Positions 1-8,262 are shown, numbered from the stretch's first letter. The stretch: 64,000 nucleotides of DNA from an uncultured Lachnospiraceae bacterium (GCA_951802115.1 CATOPL010000007.1:1-64000); one strand, 5' to 3'. Numbers and translations: made by a program. Notes: generated by a model from the sequence alone, not told the origin.

Positions 1-149
1 CTATAAGGCTGTCATTCCATTTCTTGTCTGTTCTTTTTCATAATCCCCAAATTTTTTATGGTTGCGCCCCTACAGTCCCAGATAAATCATTTTAGCTTGC
101 TACAATCAATATAAGGGTTTTGGTTAGTCGCAGGAAAAGGGGTACTGTT

Positions 150-401
150 ATGCAATGGTTTCTACAAGATATAAGTATAGGAGAAAATTTAAAAATTCTA
201 AGAGAAAGATTTGGTTACTCGCAATCAGAATTAGTGGCGAAATTACATCTTATGGGCAGCAATATGTCACGCAGCACTTATTCCAAAATCGAAACTGGCA
301 CTCGGAATATACGAATTAGCGACTTTCTCGCGTTGAAACAAATTTATGGAGTGGATTTTTCGGAATTTTTTATTGGATTGTTACCGGATAGTGAAAAATA
401 A
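150..401 (+). CDS. XRE-family helix-turn-helix regulator (small)
   Basis: An 83-residue protein that is almost entirely one Cro/C1-type HTH domain (ENLKILRERFGYSQSELVAK, then STYSKIETGTRNI), so it probably binds DNA as a dimer. The frame is open from a TTG at 120, but the ATG at 150 is preferred because AGGAAAAGGGG precedes it by about 8 bases. An extended -10 (TG-n-TACAAT, 98-106) lies upstream and a strong terminator follows at once, so it is monocistronic. It precedes a restriction-modification operon and could be its controller or a relic of a mobile element; the sequence does not decide between these. Confidence 0.85.
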   Translation: MQWFLQDISIGENLKILRERFGYSQSELVAKLHLMGSNMSRSTYSKIETGTRNIRISDFLALKQIYGVDFSEFFIGLLPDSEK

Positions 402-441
402 AAAGGCAAGTAGAGCAATTCATCAGCTTACTTGCCTTTTT
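400..441 (+). terminator. Rho-independent terminator after the XRE gene
   Basis: A perfect 13-bp stem (aaaaaggcaagta at 400-412 with its complement at 429-441) and a 16-base loop. The A-rich left and T-rich right arms let it work in both directions. Confidence 0.85.
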
Positions 442-570
442 GCACGAATAGCAGGATATGGGTGATGGTTTGCTCAATTAGTTGTGTTTCATTACGCTAC
501 ATGAGCATTTGTTCATGTAGGGTTACTATCGCATCTACTCATATGTGAATATAACCAATAAATATTACCT

Positions 571-735
571 TGCATATTCAAGTGGTTTATCTATTGCCAA
601 AGCATTTGAGGTAAATTTAAAGCATGGCGTTGCTTTCATTCCTTCTTCCACTTTTTCAATCTATGTGTAAAATATGTTTGCCAAAAGAGGTTACATCAAT
701 ATAGTTATTGAGCATATTGTACTGTGCATAAATAA
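571..735 (-). pseudogene. Decayed copy of the small gene at 4923-5162
   Basis: This stretch aligns base for base with 4989-5157 apart from scattered substitutions and a 2-base deletion near 656 (tttttcaatct against tttttcgcagtct). Shared blocks include tgcatattcaag, gccaaagcattt, ggttacatcaata and gagcatattgta. The deletion shifts the frame and the start codon has been lost (the base after cat differs), so it no longer encodes the protein. It has the same orientation as the intact copy, so the two form a direct repeat around the restriction-modification operon. Confidence 0.8.
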
Positions 736-760
736 AGATGAAAATTTCATAAGAATCCCA

Positions 761-789
761 TTGTTTATAGACTGAATTTGCGATATAAT
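761..789 (+). promoter_or_regulatory. Promoter of the restriction-modification operon
   Basis: TTGTTT at 761-766 and a consensus TATAAT at 784-789, separated by 17 bases, about 30 bases before the first start codon. The short leader holds an aaaggag ribosome site at 804-810. Confidence 0.65.
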
Positions 790-818
790 TTAATATATTG
801 CGCAAAGGAGAAATGTTT

Positions 819-2915
819 ATGGCAGAACAGCTTAATAAGAATGATTACCTAAATCATCCTGATAAGATTGGTGCTTTAAATTATTATTCGTTGGGAGAAA
901 CTACTATAAAACAGCTTCAAACGAATGGTATCATTTCATCAAAAACACGACAAATGCAAGGTAAGAAACCGGATGCTATTATAACGAATGATAAAAAAGA
1001 GATAGTTGTCTATATAGAGAACAAAGATATAGGGCTTCTTGATAAGAAAGAAGATATAGAATCCGCTATAGAGCAGGAGATAAGCGTTGCGAGAGTTGTC
1101 AAAGCAGCTATATTTATAGTCACGGATACGGTTAAGTCATATTGGATAAATGTTTTGACAGGCAACCCTATCTTGACGGAAGATGGAGAAGTACTAAGGG
1201 TTGTATTCAGACCAAATGAGAATAAGAAAAATTTAGAAAAACTGATAAAGAAAATTATCACATCAATAGACAAGGAAAATGACCAAATAAAAGTTGTAAA
1301 TTATCTTGATCCAACAGATCTTGCAAATGCCATACATCAAAAAATATGGATTTCAAAAAATTCATCGCCCGAAACTTGTTTATATACTTTTGTAGAGCTG
1401 TTTATTTTTAAGTATTTGAGCGATTTGAAAGTATTGACAGGTAGTTACTCTTTTGACTTTTTATATAAAATGTATGAGGATGCTGAAAATTCTGAAGAAG
1501 AAATATTGGCATATTATTTAGGTGAAACAGGTCCACGTGAAAGAATTAAGTCTTTATTTCCTGCTGGGGATGATGGAACAACGGTTGTTAATGGAGATGT
1601 ATTTCATGTTATTAAGGATAAAAACGGCGAATATGTCATAAATGGAGACGGAAAAACATTTCACTCTATTATTGATGAATTTGCTAGATATGAGCGTAAA
1701 AACGGTAGATTCATTAATATTAAAAAGGATTTTAAATCAAAATTATTTGAGTGTTTCCTTAAAAATGAAAAAGATAAGAAAAAGATGGGGCAATTTTTCA
1801 CACCTTTAAAAGTTGTGGAGCAAATGAACCGCATGATAGATATTAAAGAGGGAATGTCTATTTGCGATCCGGCATGCGGTGTAGGGAAGTTTCTTCTTGA
1901 AGCTGTAGCTATGGATATGGATAATTTCTTTAAATTTAACGGTGATATATTAGAATCAAAAATAACACTTCATGGATTTGATAAGTATTCGGAGGATAAT
2001 TCTGATAGAACTATAATCCTTGCAAAAGCTAATATGCTCATTTATTTATCAAAGCTAATTACAGAAAATCCAAGTGCTACCCATACAAAGAAAATTGCTG
2101 AATTGTTCAATAGCTCTTTTGAATTAAAACGAAGTAATTTAGGAACATTGGAATCACTAGAGGAAAACGCTTATGATATTATCTTAACGAATCCGCCATA
2201 TGTGGTAAATGGATCAGGTGATATTAAAGCAATAGCAAATGGCACAGGGCATTATAGCTGTAATGGGTTAGGACTTGAAGCGCTGTTCCTTGAATGGATT
2301 ATAAAATCGCTCAAAGAGGGGGGCGTAGCATTAGTGGTTATTCCCGATGGCATATTAGCAAATATTGCAAACACGGAACTGAGGAAATACATTCTTGAAA
2401 AATGTTGTATTGAGGGTTTAATAAGTCTGCCTATCAATACATTTTTTGGCACACCAAAAAAAACATATATACTTGCAATAAAGAAAAAATATACGGATGA
2501 ATTAGGCAACACTCAGAAACAACAATATCCTGTATTTGCATATATATGTAATTCTATAGGCGAGCAGCTTAATATAACAAGATTTGATACAGATGAAAAT
2601 GATCTTGAAGAAGCCGTAAATCAATACAAACTGTATCAGGCTTCTCCCGATAAGGAAAAATTTAAAGCAATAATTTATGATTCAGACGAGAAGCCATATA
2701 TAGACAAAAAATGCAAAATAATTTCTATTGATAATTTTTATAAAAATGTAGATCAGAATTGGACGATAGATGATTATTGGACGGATGAAGAAAAAATAGA
2801 ATTAGGCTTTAAGGAGGAAACTAATATTTTGTCTGTACCTGATTTGCAGATTCTTATTGAAACGATTATAGGAGAAATGAACGATTACAAGGAGGAATTG
2901 GAATGCCTGATATAA
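819..2915 (+). CDS. BcgI-like restriction-modification A subunit: PD-ExK nuclease fused to N6-adenine methylase
   Basis: A 698-residue protein starting at the ATG at 819 (aaaggag 8 bases upstream; ATG 813 is too close). An N-terminal segment carries a PD-(D/E)xK nuclease signature: Pro51-Asp52, then Glu67-x-Lys69 in VVYIENKD. A helical region of about 200 residues follows, then a gamma-class N6-adenine methyltransferase with GQFFTP (324-329), the SAM-binding motif DPACGVGKF (350-358) and the catalytic motif NPPY (458-461). One-chain nuclease plus methylase with a separate specificity subunit is the BcgI (type IIB) plan rather than classical type I, and no hsdR is present here. The next gene overlaps it by 13 bases, implying coupled translation. 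The motifs are visible directly; the BcgI-like assignment is inference from architecture. Confidence 0.85.
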   Translation: MAEQLNKNDYLNHPDKIGALNYYSLGETTIKQLQTNGIISSKTRQMQGKKPDAIITNDKKEIVVYIENKDIGLLDKKEDIESAIEQEISVARVVKAAIFIVTDTVKSYWINVLTGNPILTEDGEVLRVVFRPNENKKNLEKLIKKIITSIDKENDQIKVVNYLDPTDLANAIHQKIWISKNSSPETCLYTFVELFIFKYLSDLKVLTGSYSFDFLYKMYEDAENSEEEILAYYLGETGPRERIKSLFPAGDDGTTVVNGDVFHVIKDKNGEYVINGDGKTFHSIIDEFARYERKNGRFINIKKDFKSKLFECFLKNEKDKKKMGQFFTPLKVVEQMNRMIDIKEGMSICDPACGVGKFLLEAVAMDMDNFFKFNGDILESKITLHGFDKYSEDNSDRTIILAKANMLIYLSKLITENPSATHTKKIAELFNSSFELKRSNLGTLESLEENAYDIILTNPPYVVNGSGDIKAIANGTGHYSCNGLGLEALFLEWIIKSLKEGGVALVVIPDGILANIANTELRKYILEKCCIEGLISLPINTFFGTPKKTYILAIKKKYTDELGNTQKQQYPVFAYICNSIGEQLNITRFDTDENDLEEAVNQYKLYQASPDKEKFKAIIYDSDEKPYIDKKCKIISIDNFYKNVDQNWTIDDYWTDEEKIELGFKEETNILSVPDLQILIETIIGEMNDYKEELECLI

Positions 2916-3994
2916 AAATCATGCAATTTCCTTTAGAGAAACTCTTTAGAAGTAAGCGTGGAAATAGTAATTATACAAAAAAGTATTGTAACACACATAT
3001 TGGGGAATATGAAGTTTATACTGGAACAACTATTGGAAGTTTCGGAAAAATAAATACCTATGAATATAGCACACCACAATTGACTTATACTACAGATGGC
3101 GAATATGCAGGAACAGTAGCATTGATAGAAGATGAGAAATTTAATATTGGTGGACATAGGGCTATTCTGATTCCAAATAGTGAAAATCTCTATTTAAAAT
3201 ACTTTCATTACATATTAGGCTCAATTATAAGAAGTAAGACAAAAGACGGAAGTGTGCCGTCGGTAACATGGGCAAACATAAAAAGATTGGAGATTCCTGT
3301 TCCTATAAAAGAAAATGGGGAATATGATGTCGAAACTCAGCGGGAGATAGCGTACAAATATGAACTTCTTTCCAATCATAGAGCTGTTTTAAGAAACTAT
3401 ATGGAACAACTGGACGAAAGTTATATTGAAATTTCAGATAATAACTGTAATTACAAGGAAGTACCGTTGAATAAGCTGTTTAAATATAAGCGAGGCAGGA
3501 GCTGTACAAGGGAATACTGCAATCAGCATAAAGGCAACTACCCTGTATGGTCTGCAAATAATATTGAGCCACTTGCTTATGTGGATTTTAATGATTATGA
3601 GGGGCGATATATTTCCTTATCACGAAATGGTATAGCTGGAAAAATAACTATTCTTGATGGGAAGTTTACCATTAACGAGGATAGGTTTTTGCTTGTTCCA
3701 TTGGAATACAATATAGATTATGATTTCATAAAATATACTGTTGAACCAATTTTAAGAAGTAAGAAAAAAGGCAGAGCTGGGCATGATGGACAAAATGAAT
3801 TTACTAAAATATCATTCATGATTTTAGATAAAGTAATGGTTAGGATGCCTGTTACAGAAGATGGAGAATATGATATCGAAGCACAACAACAGATTGCAAA
3901 AAAATATGATAAGTTATATAAAGTTAAAGAAGAAATTAGCAAAAGAATTGAACAGCTTATCACAACAGAAATATTTCTCAGTAATGATGAATAA
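2903..3994 (+). CDS. Restriction-modification specificity (S/B) subunit
   Basis: A 363-residue HsdS-like DNA-recognition subunit made of two similar halves. Repeat one begins EKLFRSKRGNSNYTKKYC and ends near ENGEYDVETQREIAYKYELL; repeat two begins NKLFKYKRGRSCTREYC and ends EDGEYDIEAQQQIAKKYDKL. Each half is a target-recognition domain followed by a helical spacer, so it should recognise a bipartite site. Its length is close to the BcgI B subunit. It starts inside the A-subunit gene behind an aaggagga site. It would act in a complex with the A subunit; the recognition sequence cannot be predicted. Confidence 0.88.
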   Translation: MPDIKIMQFPLEKLFRSKRGNSNYTKKYCNTHIGEYEVYTGTTIGSFGKINTYEYSTPQLTYTTDGEYAGTVALIEDEKFNIGGHRAILIPNSENLYLKYFHYILGSIIRSKTKDGSVPSVTWANIKRLEIPVPIKENGEYDVETQREIAYKYELLSNHRAVLRNYMEQLDESYIEISDNNCNYKEVPLNKLFKYKRGRSCTREYCNQHKGNYPVWSANNIEPLAYVDFNDYEGRYISLSRNGIAGKITILDGKFTINEDRFLLVPLEYNIDYDFIKYTVEPILRSKKKGRAGHDGQNEFTKISFMILDKVMVRMPVTEDGEYDIEAQQQIAKKYDKLYKVKEEISKRIEQLITTEIFLSNDE

Positions 3995-4007
3995 GGGGGA
4001 GGGTATA

Positions 4008-4622
4008 ATGTTAAAAGATAGTAAAAAACTTTTAGAAATTGCATTGAGAAAATACAAGGAAACTAATGATCCTGAAGTGACAATTTTGTATGATGAATGT
4101 TCGGAGATAATCAATGCTGGCTATGTTATTCCTAAAATATTAGAAGAACTGAAAGAAAACGGATTAATTAGTGAATATAGTTCTCTAAGCGTAGATTTTA
4201 CGATGAGGTTATATTTGACAAGAGATGGGATAGAATATTTTGATAATCCACAATCTGATGAAAATACTGCATCTATAATTAAACAGACGTATTATTACCA
4301 GAATTGCAATGTACAAAATAATACAGGTAACAATAATATAAACACACAGAATATTCAAGAAAACAATACAGATGAATTGAAAAAGATGATATTGGACTTG
4401 CTAAATACTCAAAATATACAGGACGATGAATTAAAAGATGAAATGCAATCTATTGTGGAGGATATTGATGATAATAGGGTTTCAGAGAAACAAAGGGAAA
4501 GATGGTGGAATAGGCTGAATAAATTAAGTATAATTTCTACTTTGGGAACTACTGCATGTCAGTTGGCTCCAATGGCACAGGAACAGTTGGAAAGAGTTTT
4601 ACAGTTTATACAAATGATATGA
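4008..4622 (+). CDS. Unrecognised third protein of the restriction-modification operon
   Basis: A 204-residue protein I do not recognise. The start at 4008 follows aagggggaggg, 13 bases after the specificity gene, so it is probably co-transcribed. Residues 1-80 look like a small helical, winged-helix-type domain. Next comes an Asn/Gln-rich stretch (YYYQNCNVQNNTGNNNINTQ) of the kind seen in small beta-strand linkers of defence-associated proteins, then an acidic helical or coiled segment, then a C-terminal tail with a hydrophobic patch (LSIISTLGTTACQLAPMAQ). It could be an accessory defence factor, a regulator or an unrelated passenger. Base composition matches the AT-rich R-M genes rather than the chromosome after 6 kb. 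Confidence 0.75.
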   Translation: MLKDSKKLLEIALRKYKETNDPEVTILYDECSEIINAGYVIPKILEELKENGLISEYSSLSVDFTMRLYLTRDGIEYFDNPQSDENTASIIKQTYYYQNCNVQNNTGNNNINTQNIQENNTDELKKMILDLLNTQNIQDDELKDEMQSIVEDIDDNRVSEKQRERWWNRLNKLSIISTLGTTACQLAPMAQEQLERVLQFIQMI

Positions 4623-4712
4623 AAGAAAAAACTTGTGTTTTTAGTAAAAATTGAAAAACGGCAATTCGCAAACTGCCATTTTCCAATGTTTTCTAATTAC
4701 CATAAATTGTAT

Positions 4713-4792
4713 AATATGCACTCAAAACCCAAATCATAAGTCTAATCACAGTATTCATATTAGACTTATGATTTGGGTTTTGAGTGTGTATT
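4713..4792. repeat. Long perfect inverted repeat (28-bp arms)
   Basis: Arms at 4719-4746 and 4759-4786 are perfectly complementary over 28 bp around a 12-base loop, and pairing extends a few more bases with G-U pairs. It lies between convergent genes (ends 4622 and 4923). It may act as a bidirectional terminator, but the stem is unusually long and lacks a clean T-tract. A weaker GGCA/TGCC hairpin at about 4658-4680 lies just upstream. Confidence 0.85.
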
Positions 4793-4922
4793 TTGAATAT
4801 CCTTAAAAGGTTTTTCGCTTATTTGAGGATATTATACGATCTTAGGATTATTACATATTTTCAGCAAGTGCAGAAAGTTCTTCCGCGGTCAGTGTTACAG
4901 TTTTTTAATTTGTTTTTGCCTT

Positions 4923-5162
4923 TTAGAACAATTCCATAGAATCTTCCGCATCTATCCATATCTGCATACCACCCTCAAGATATAGTGTTGCATATTCAAG
5001 AGGATTATCTATCGCCAAAGCATTTAAAGCACATTCGGAGCATGGTGTTGTTTTTAGTCTTTCTTCTGCTTTTTCGCAGTCTATCCGTAAAACATATCCA
5101 TCAAAAGTGGTTACATCAATACTGTTATGGAGCATATTGTATGTTGCATGAATAAACCTCAT
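4923..5162 (-). CDS. Small conserved protein (DUF6061-like)
   Basis: A 79-residue acidic protein of unknown role, starting MRFIHATYN at 5162; aaagga lies about 11 bases upstream. The longer reading frame from 5216 has no ribosome site. It has the layout I associate with DUF6061 proteins: an N-terminal strand pair (MLHNSIDVTTFDGYVLRIDC) and a NPLEYATLYLEG motif near the C terminus. A decayed copy sits at 571-735. Downstream, 4855-4901 reads VTLTAEELSALAENM then stop in one frame, which looks like the tail of another lost gene. Confidence 0.7.
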   Translation of the reverse strand: MRFIHATYNMLHNSIDVTTFDGYVLRIDCEKAEERLKTTPCSECALNALAIDNPLEYATLYLEGGMQIWIDAEDSMELF

Positions 5163-5268
5163 ATCTTTTTCGTCCTTTCTTCTTGTGTTTTTGAGAAATT
5201 TGTGAAAGCATTCCAATCAGTTCTTCCTGTCCTGTTCATTTCATGTTATAATATTTTATGTGATTTTG

Positions 5269-5426
5269 TTTCCCTTATTTTTTCCCTTATCAGGGTTCGT
5301 AATGCCCTATGGAAAGATATAACACAAGGGAAACTTTAAGGGAAAGCCCACCTGCGATAAACTTAGTATTTTCAAGGGTTAGCGGAGATTTTAATAACAA
5401 AATATAACAGCTAATATTTCCCTTAA
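5269..5426. promoter_or_regulatory. Cluster of TTTCCCTTA 9-mers between divergent genes
   Basis: Direct copies start at 5269, 5281 and 5418; inverted copies start at 5325 (one mismatch) and 5337. The first two and the two inverted copies are each spaced exactly 12 bases. The region separates the minus-strand gene starting at 5162 from the plus-strand gene starting at 5466, so this looks like an operator array controlling one or both. Confidence 0.45.
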
Positions 5427-5465
5427 AAATCATCAAATCACAATCGGAATTTGGAGGGGATAGTT

Positions 5466-5780
5466 ATGACGGAAACGATGAGTATTGCGATTGGAATAGG
5501 TGTATTTGCACTTGTTTTTATATATCTTGGTTATTTGATGTGGAAAAAGGAAAAAATCACTTTGCTTCATAGTTATCATTACGCCAAAGTGTCTCCAAGT
5601 GATAAAAAGGTTTTTTGTAAAATATCAGGTTGGGGTGTTATCTTTATTGGAATTGGTCTTTTGGTGACTGCTATAATAATCGGTATAACAGATTCAGTAT
5701 TAAGTTTTATCGCTTTTGCATTGGGATTTGTTGTAGGATTGGCGTTGCTGATTTATGCAGGAGCAAAATATAACCGCTAA
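5466..5780 (+). CDS. DUF3784-like membrane protein
   Basis: A 104-residue protein with three predicted membrane segments (about residues 4-25, 54-75 and 79-99). The polar loop after the first segment has WKKEKITLLHSYHYAKVSPSDKK, matching the DUF3784 pattern of a short motif between the first two helices. Start chosen at ATG 5466, five bases after GGAGGGGA, rather than TTG 5451. Function unknown. It is the last gene of the AT-rich block. Confidence 0.75.
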   Translation: MTETMSIAIGIGVFALVFIYLGYLMWKKEKITLLHSYHYAKVSPSDKKVFCKISGWGVIFIGIGLLVTAIIIGITDSVLSFIAFALGFVVGLALLIYAGAKYNR

Positions 5781-6226
5781 TAGAGAAGAATCTTCCAGTT
5801 TGTGTGTTTAAATCCCCCTGCAGCACAATGCTGCAAGGGGATTCTTAACCTCCATCATTTTCCGCTGCGTCTGCTTCTCCGTGATGGCTGCCCGCACCTC
5901 CTCCAGATGCGCCTTCGCCGTTCACTGACCACGCCACATTTTTCAAATCCGTACCCATTGTCCGTAAGGATGGAACTCAGGTGGTAATTGGTATGCTCCA
6001 CGATGCGGAACACACACCCTGCCCCGCACTGGCGGCTGATTTCCTCACACCTGCGTATGTTCTCCGGAATATCCCCTTCCGAAAACTTGTAATACAGCGG
6101 ATAGACTAAAAGCTGCCTTTCCATTCTTTTCAGCACCCATCCCCGGCAGATTAAAGTTTCCCTGTCGGGGAACAGGCTGATGATCTGCTCCTCCGTCCTT
6201 ATCGCAGGCTCATTCACTGTTCCCAC
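5777..6226 (-). pseudogene. Frameshifted GNAT acetyltransferase-like remnant
   Basis: The first frame (from GTG 6226 or GTG 6217) encodes about 100 plausible residues ending GYGFEKCGVVSERRR, then becomes low-complexity Arg. Shifting by one base near 5913 restores a sensible sequence (KAHLEEVRAAITEKQTQRK) that stays open to a stop at 5777. A single indel therefore broke one gene. FEKCGVV resembles the last strand of a GNAT fold but the acetyl-CoA loop is not clear, so the family call is tentative. The gene overlaps the end of the EamA gene by about 17 bases and would be third in that operon. Confidence 0.6.
5812..5846. terminator. Hairpin between convergent genes
   Basis: cccctgcagca and tgctgcaagggg form an 11-12-bp stem with one mismatch and a 3-base loop, flanked by aat/att. 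It is a plausible terminator for the gene ending at 5780. It also lies within the reading of the decayed acetyltransferase. Confidence 0.5.
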
Positions 6227-7109
6227 TCCCCTTCCCTTTATATTCAGAAAGGAAAAGTCCTGCGACCGCCAGAACCGTCCCCATAACGGAAACCCACGTC
6301 ACCGGCTCCTTCAGCACCAACACGGAAGTCACCACCGTTATGACGGGAACCATGTAAATATAGACGCTGGTCTTAACTGCGCCAAGTACCTTTACCGCAA
6401 GGTTCCATGTGACAAAGCAGAGCGCAGACGCCCCCAGCCCAAGATACAGGATATTGAGCAAATGCGCCATGTCAGCAAACCGTTCCAACCCCATTTCAAA
6501 GTCAAAAAGGAATAATGCCGGAATCATAAACAGTATGCCGTAAAAGAACGTTCTCCGTGTGGTGAGTATGACCGGGTAGCCGAAGCTGCTGATCTTCCTT
6601 GTCAGTATGGAATAACACGCCCACACAAAAGCCGCAAGGACAGCCAGCAAATCCCCCATCGGCTTCAGTTCCAGTTTAGAGCCGTTAAAGCTGATCAGCG
6701 CAACGCCCGCCATTGCCACCACAAAACCAATGAAAAAGTTTGCCCGCAGTTTCCCTTCTGATTTCAGGAATAAACGTGACAGCATCGCCGTAAAAAATGG
6801 TGCAACCGAGATGATAACTCCCACATTAGATGCCATCGTGTATGTAAGTGCAATATTCTCCAGCAGGTAATATAAACATATCCCACACAGCCCCGCCAAT
6901 ACAAAAGTCACTTCCTGTTTACGATCCACTCCTTTCATACGGTGCGGGCAGACTAAAAGCAATGCCGCAAATCCCATGACAAAGCGGAAGAACAGGATTT
7001 CCACCGGCCTGAAATCCACGAGCAAGACTTTGGTGGATATGAATGTCGTCCCCCATATGATGATCGTGAACAGCGCCGCCAGATGCCCGGCTGATCTCCT
7101 ATTCCCCAT
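6210..7109 (-). CDS. EamA/DMT-superfamily transporter
   Basis: A 299-residue inner-membrane protein with about ten hydrophobic helices arranged as two EamA halves. The N-terminal half starts HLAALFTIIIWGTTFISTK and the second half starts near GDLLAVLAAFVWACYSILTR. The family exports metabolites or drugs; the substrate cannot be told. Start chosen at MGNRRSAG (7109), which overlaps the end of the AraC gene by 11 bases with GGTGGG upstream, so translation is probably coupled. The neighbouring AraC-type regulator is its likely controller. Confidence 0.85.
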   Translation of the reverse strand: MGNRRSAGHLAALFTIIIWGTTFISTKVLLVDFRPVEILFFRFVMGFAALLLVCPHRMKGVDRKQEVTFVLAGLCGICLYYLLENIALTYTMASNVGVIISVAPFFTAMLSRLFLKSEGKLRANFFIGFVVAMAGVALISFNGSKLELKPMGDLLAVLAAFVWACYSILTRKISSFGYPVILTTRRTFFYGILFMIPALFLFDFEMGLERFADMAHLLNILYLGLGASALCFVTWNLAVKVLGAVKTSVYIYMVPVITVVTSVLVLKEPVTWVSVMGTVLAVAGLFLSEYKGKGSGNSE

Positions 7110-7941
7110 GCTGCCCACCGTCCCCGTCTTTTTCCGAGAATATTTCACGGTAAGTACCCGGCGCAAGCCCTATGAACTGGTTGAAGTAATTTGTAAAATG
7201 GCTCTGGTCTGAAAATCCCGTCCTTATTGCCGCCTCCACAGGGGGAATCCCTTCGGATAACAGTTTTTTTGCTTCATTGATACGGATTGTCTCAAGATAG
7301 CGGTACGGAGTGACTCCTTTTTCTTTTGTAAAGGCCCTCAGCAGCGTTGACTTGCTAAGCCCGGCGTGACGGCATATCTGGTCTAAATAGATGCGCTCTG
7401 TGAAATGTTCACCCATGTATTCACACGCTTTTTCAATCTCCTGCCTGCATTCCGGGATACAATTTTCAAAGGGCTGCCCGTAATTCTGGATCAGATAGGA
7501 AAGCAGGAACAGTAAGGTTTCCTCCTTTTTAAACTCCCCTACCCCTTTCATGACCATCTCATGCAGCGGGCGCAGGTGGCAGGCTGCCTCCTCATCGCAG
7601 ACAACATTTTCCGAAAATCCCGGAAGTTCTCGTTTCCCGGTGACTTCCTCTGCCAGACCGAGCATGACCTCCTTTGAGATGTTAAATCCCCGGTAATCAA
7701 ACGTCTGTTCATCACTCTGTACGCAGGCATGGCTGTCACCCGGATTGAAAAGCACGATGCTTCCCTCCTCTATGGTATACTCCCTGTCCCGGCAGGAAAG
7801 CACCCGCTCCCCATCCTCCACAAATCCAATCACATAATGCTCATGAAAATGGCTTGGAAACGGTTGCACGATTCCTTCGAAACGGTATGCTTCCATCCGT
7901 AATTCATCATCATATACCACTGTCCTTGTTTCTTTCTTCAT
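7099..7941 (-). CDS. AraC-family transcriptional regulator with cupin sensor domain
   Basis: A 280-residue protein. Residues 10-150 form an AraC-type cupin ligand pocket (HFHEHYVIGFVEDGER, then EGSIVLFNPGDSHAC). The C-terminal 100 residues are a double HTH (LSKSTLLRAFTKEKGVTPYR, then IRTGFSDQSHFTNYFNQF). The start is MKKETR at 7941, seven bases after GGAGGT; the longer TTG frame has no ribosome site. It is first gene of an operon with the EamA transporter and the acetyltransferase remnant, so it probably activates export or detoxification of its ligand. Confidence 0.88.
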   Translation of the reverse strand: MKKETRTVVYDDELRMEAYRFEGIVQPFPSHFHEHYVIGFVEDGERVLSCRDREYTIEEGSIVLFNPGDSHACVQSDEQTFDYRGFNISKEVMLGLAEEVTGKRELPGFSENVVCDEEAACHLRPLHEMVMKGVGEFKKEETLLFLLSYLIQNYGQPFENCIPECRQEIEKACEYMGEHFTERIYLDQICRHAGLSKSTLLRAFTKEKGVTPYRYLETIRINEAKKLLSEGIPPVEAAIRTGFSDQSHFTNYFNQFIGLAPGTYREIFSEKDGDGGQHGE

Positions 7942-8175
7942 GTGGATTACCTCCGAATTCAATTTTTGAATTTAGTCAAGAGCCATTTTACCTCTTATTT
8001 TTTCCTGCGTCTTGTAAAATATCTTCATTTTTCAGATTTATCGGTTTTATTTCCCGTGGGGATTATCTGAATAAAAAGAAACGGTTTTATGTGTATTGGG
8101 GGTTTTTATTAGAATGCTGCATTTTAGAAATGAAGAAATTCATGAATTGCCTGAAAATGAAAAAAGAGCCATTGA

Positions 8176-8262
8176 TCAGTCCTTTTGTAGTAGCGCTGCG
8201 GCCTTCGTAATATTTTCTTCTCTGTCAACCATCAGAAAGTATTTCAAAACTCTGGTTTCCAT
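8176..8262 (-). pseudogene. LysR-family regulator, N-terminal fragment only
   Basis: Only 28 residues remain: METRVLKYFLMVDREENITKA then ALLQKD and stop. This is the start of a LysR winged helix, which should continue with a recognition helix and a sensor domain of about 200 residues. A good GGGAGGT ribosome site is kept. The rest of the gene is absent downstream, so this is a deletion scar rather than a frameshift. Confidence 0.75.

Noticed and set aside
5127..5339. 70-residue plus-strand frame
   Set aside because: It overlaps the real minus-strand small gene and the 9-mer cluster; no ribosome site.
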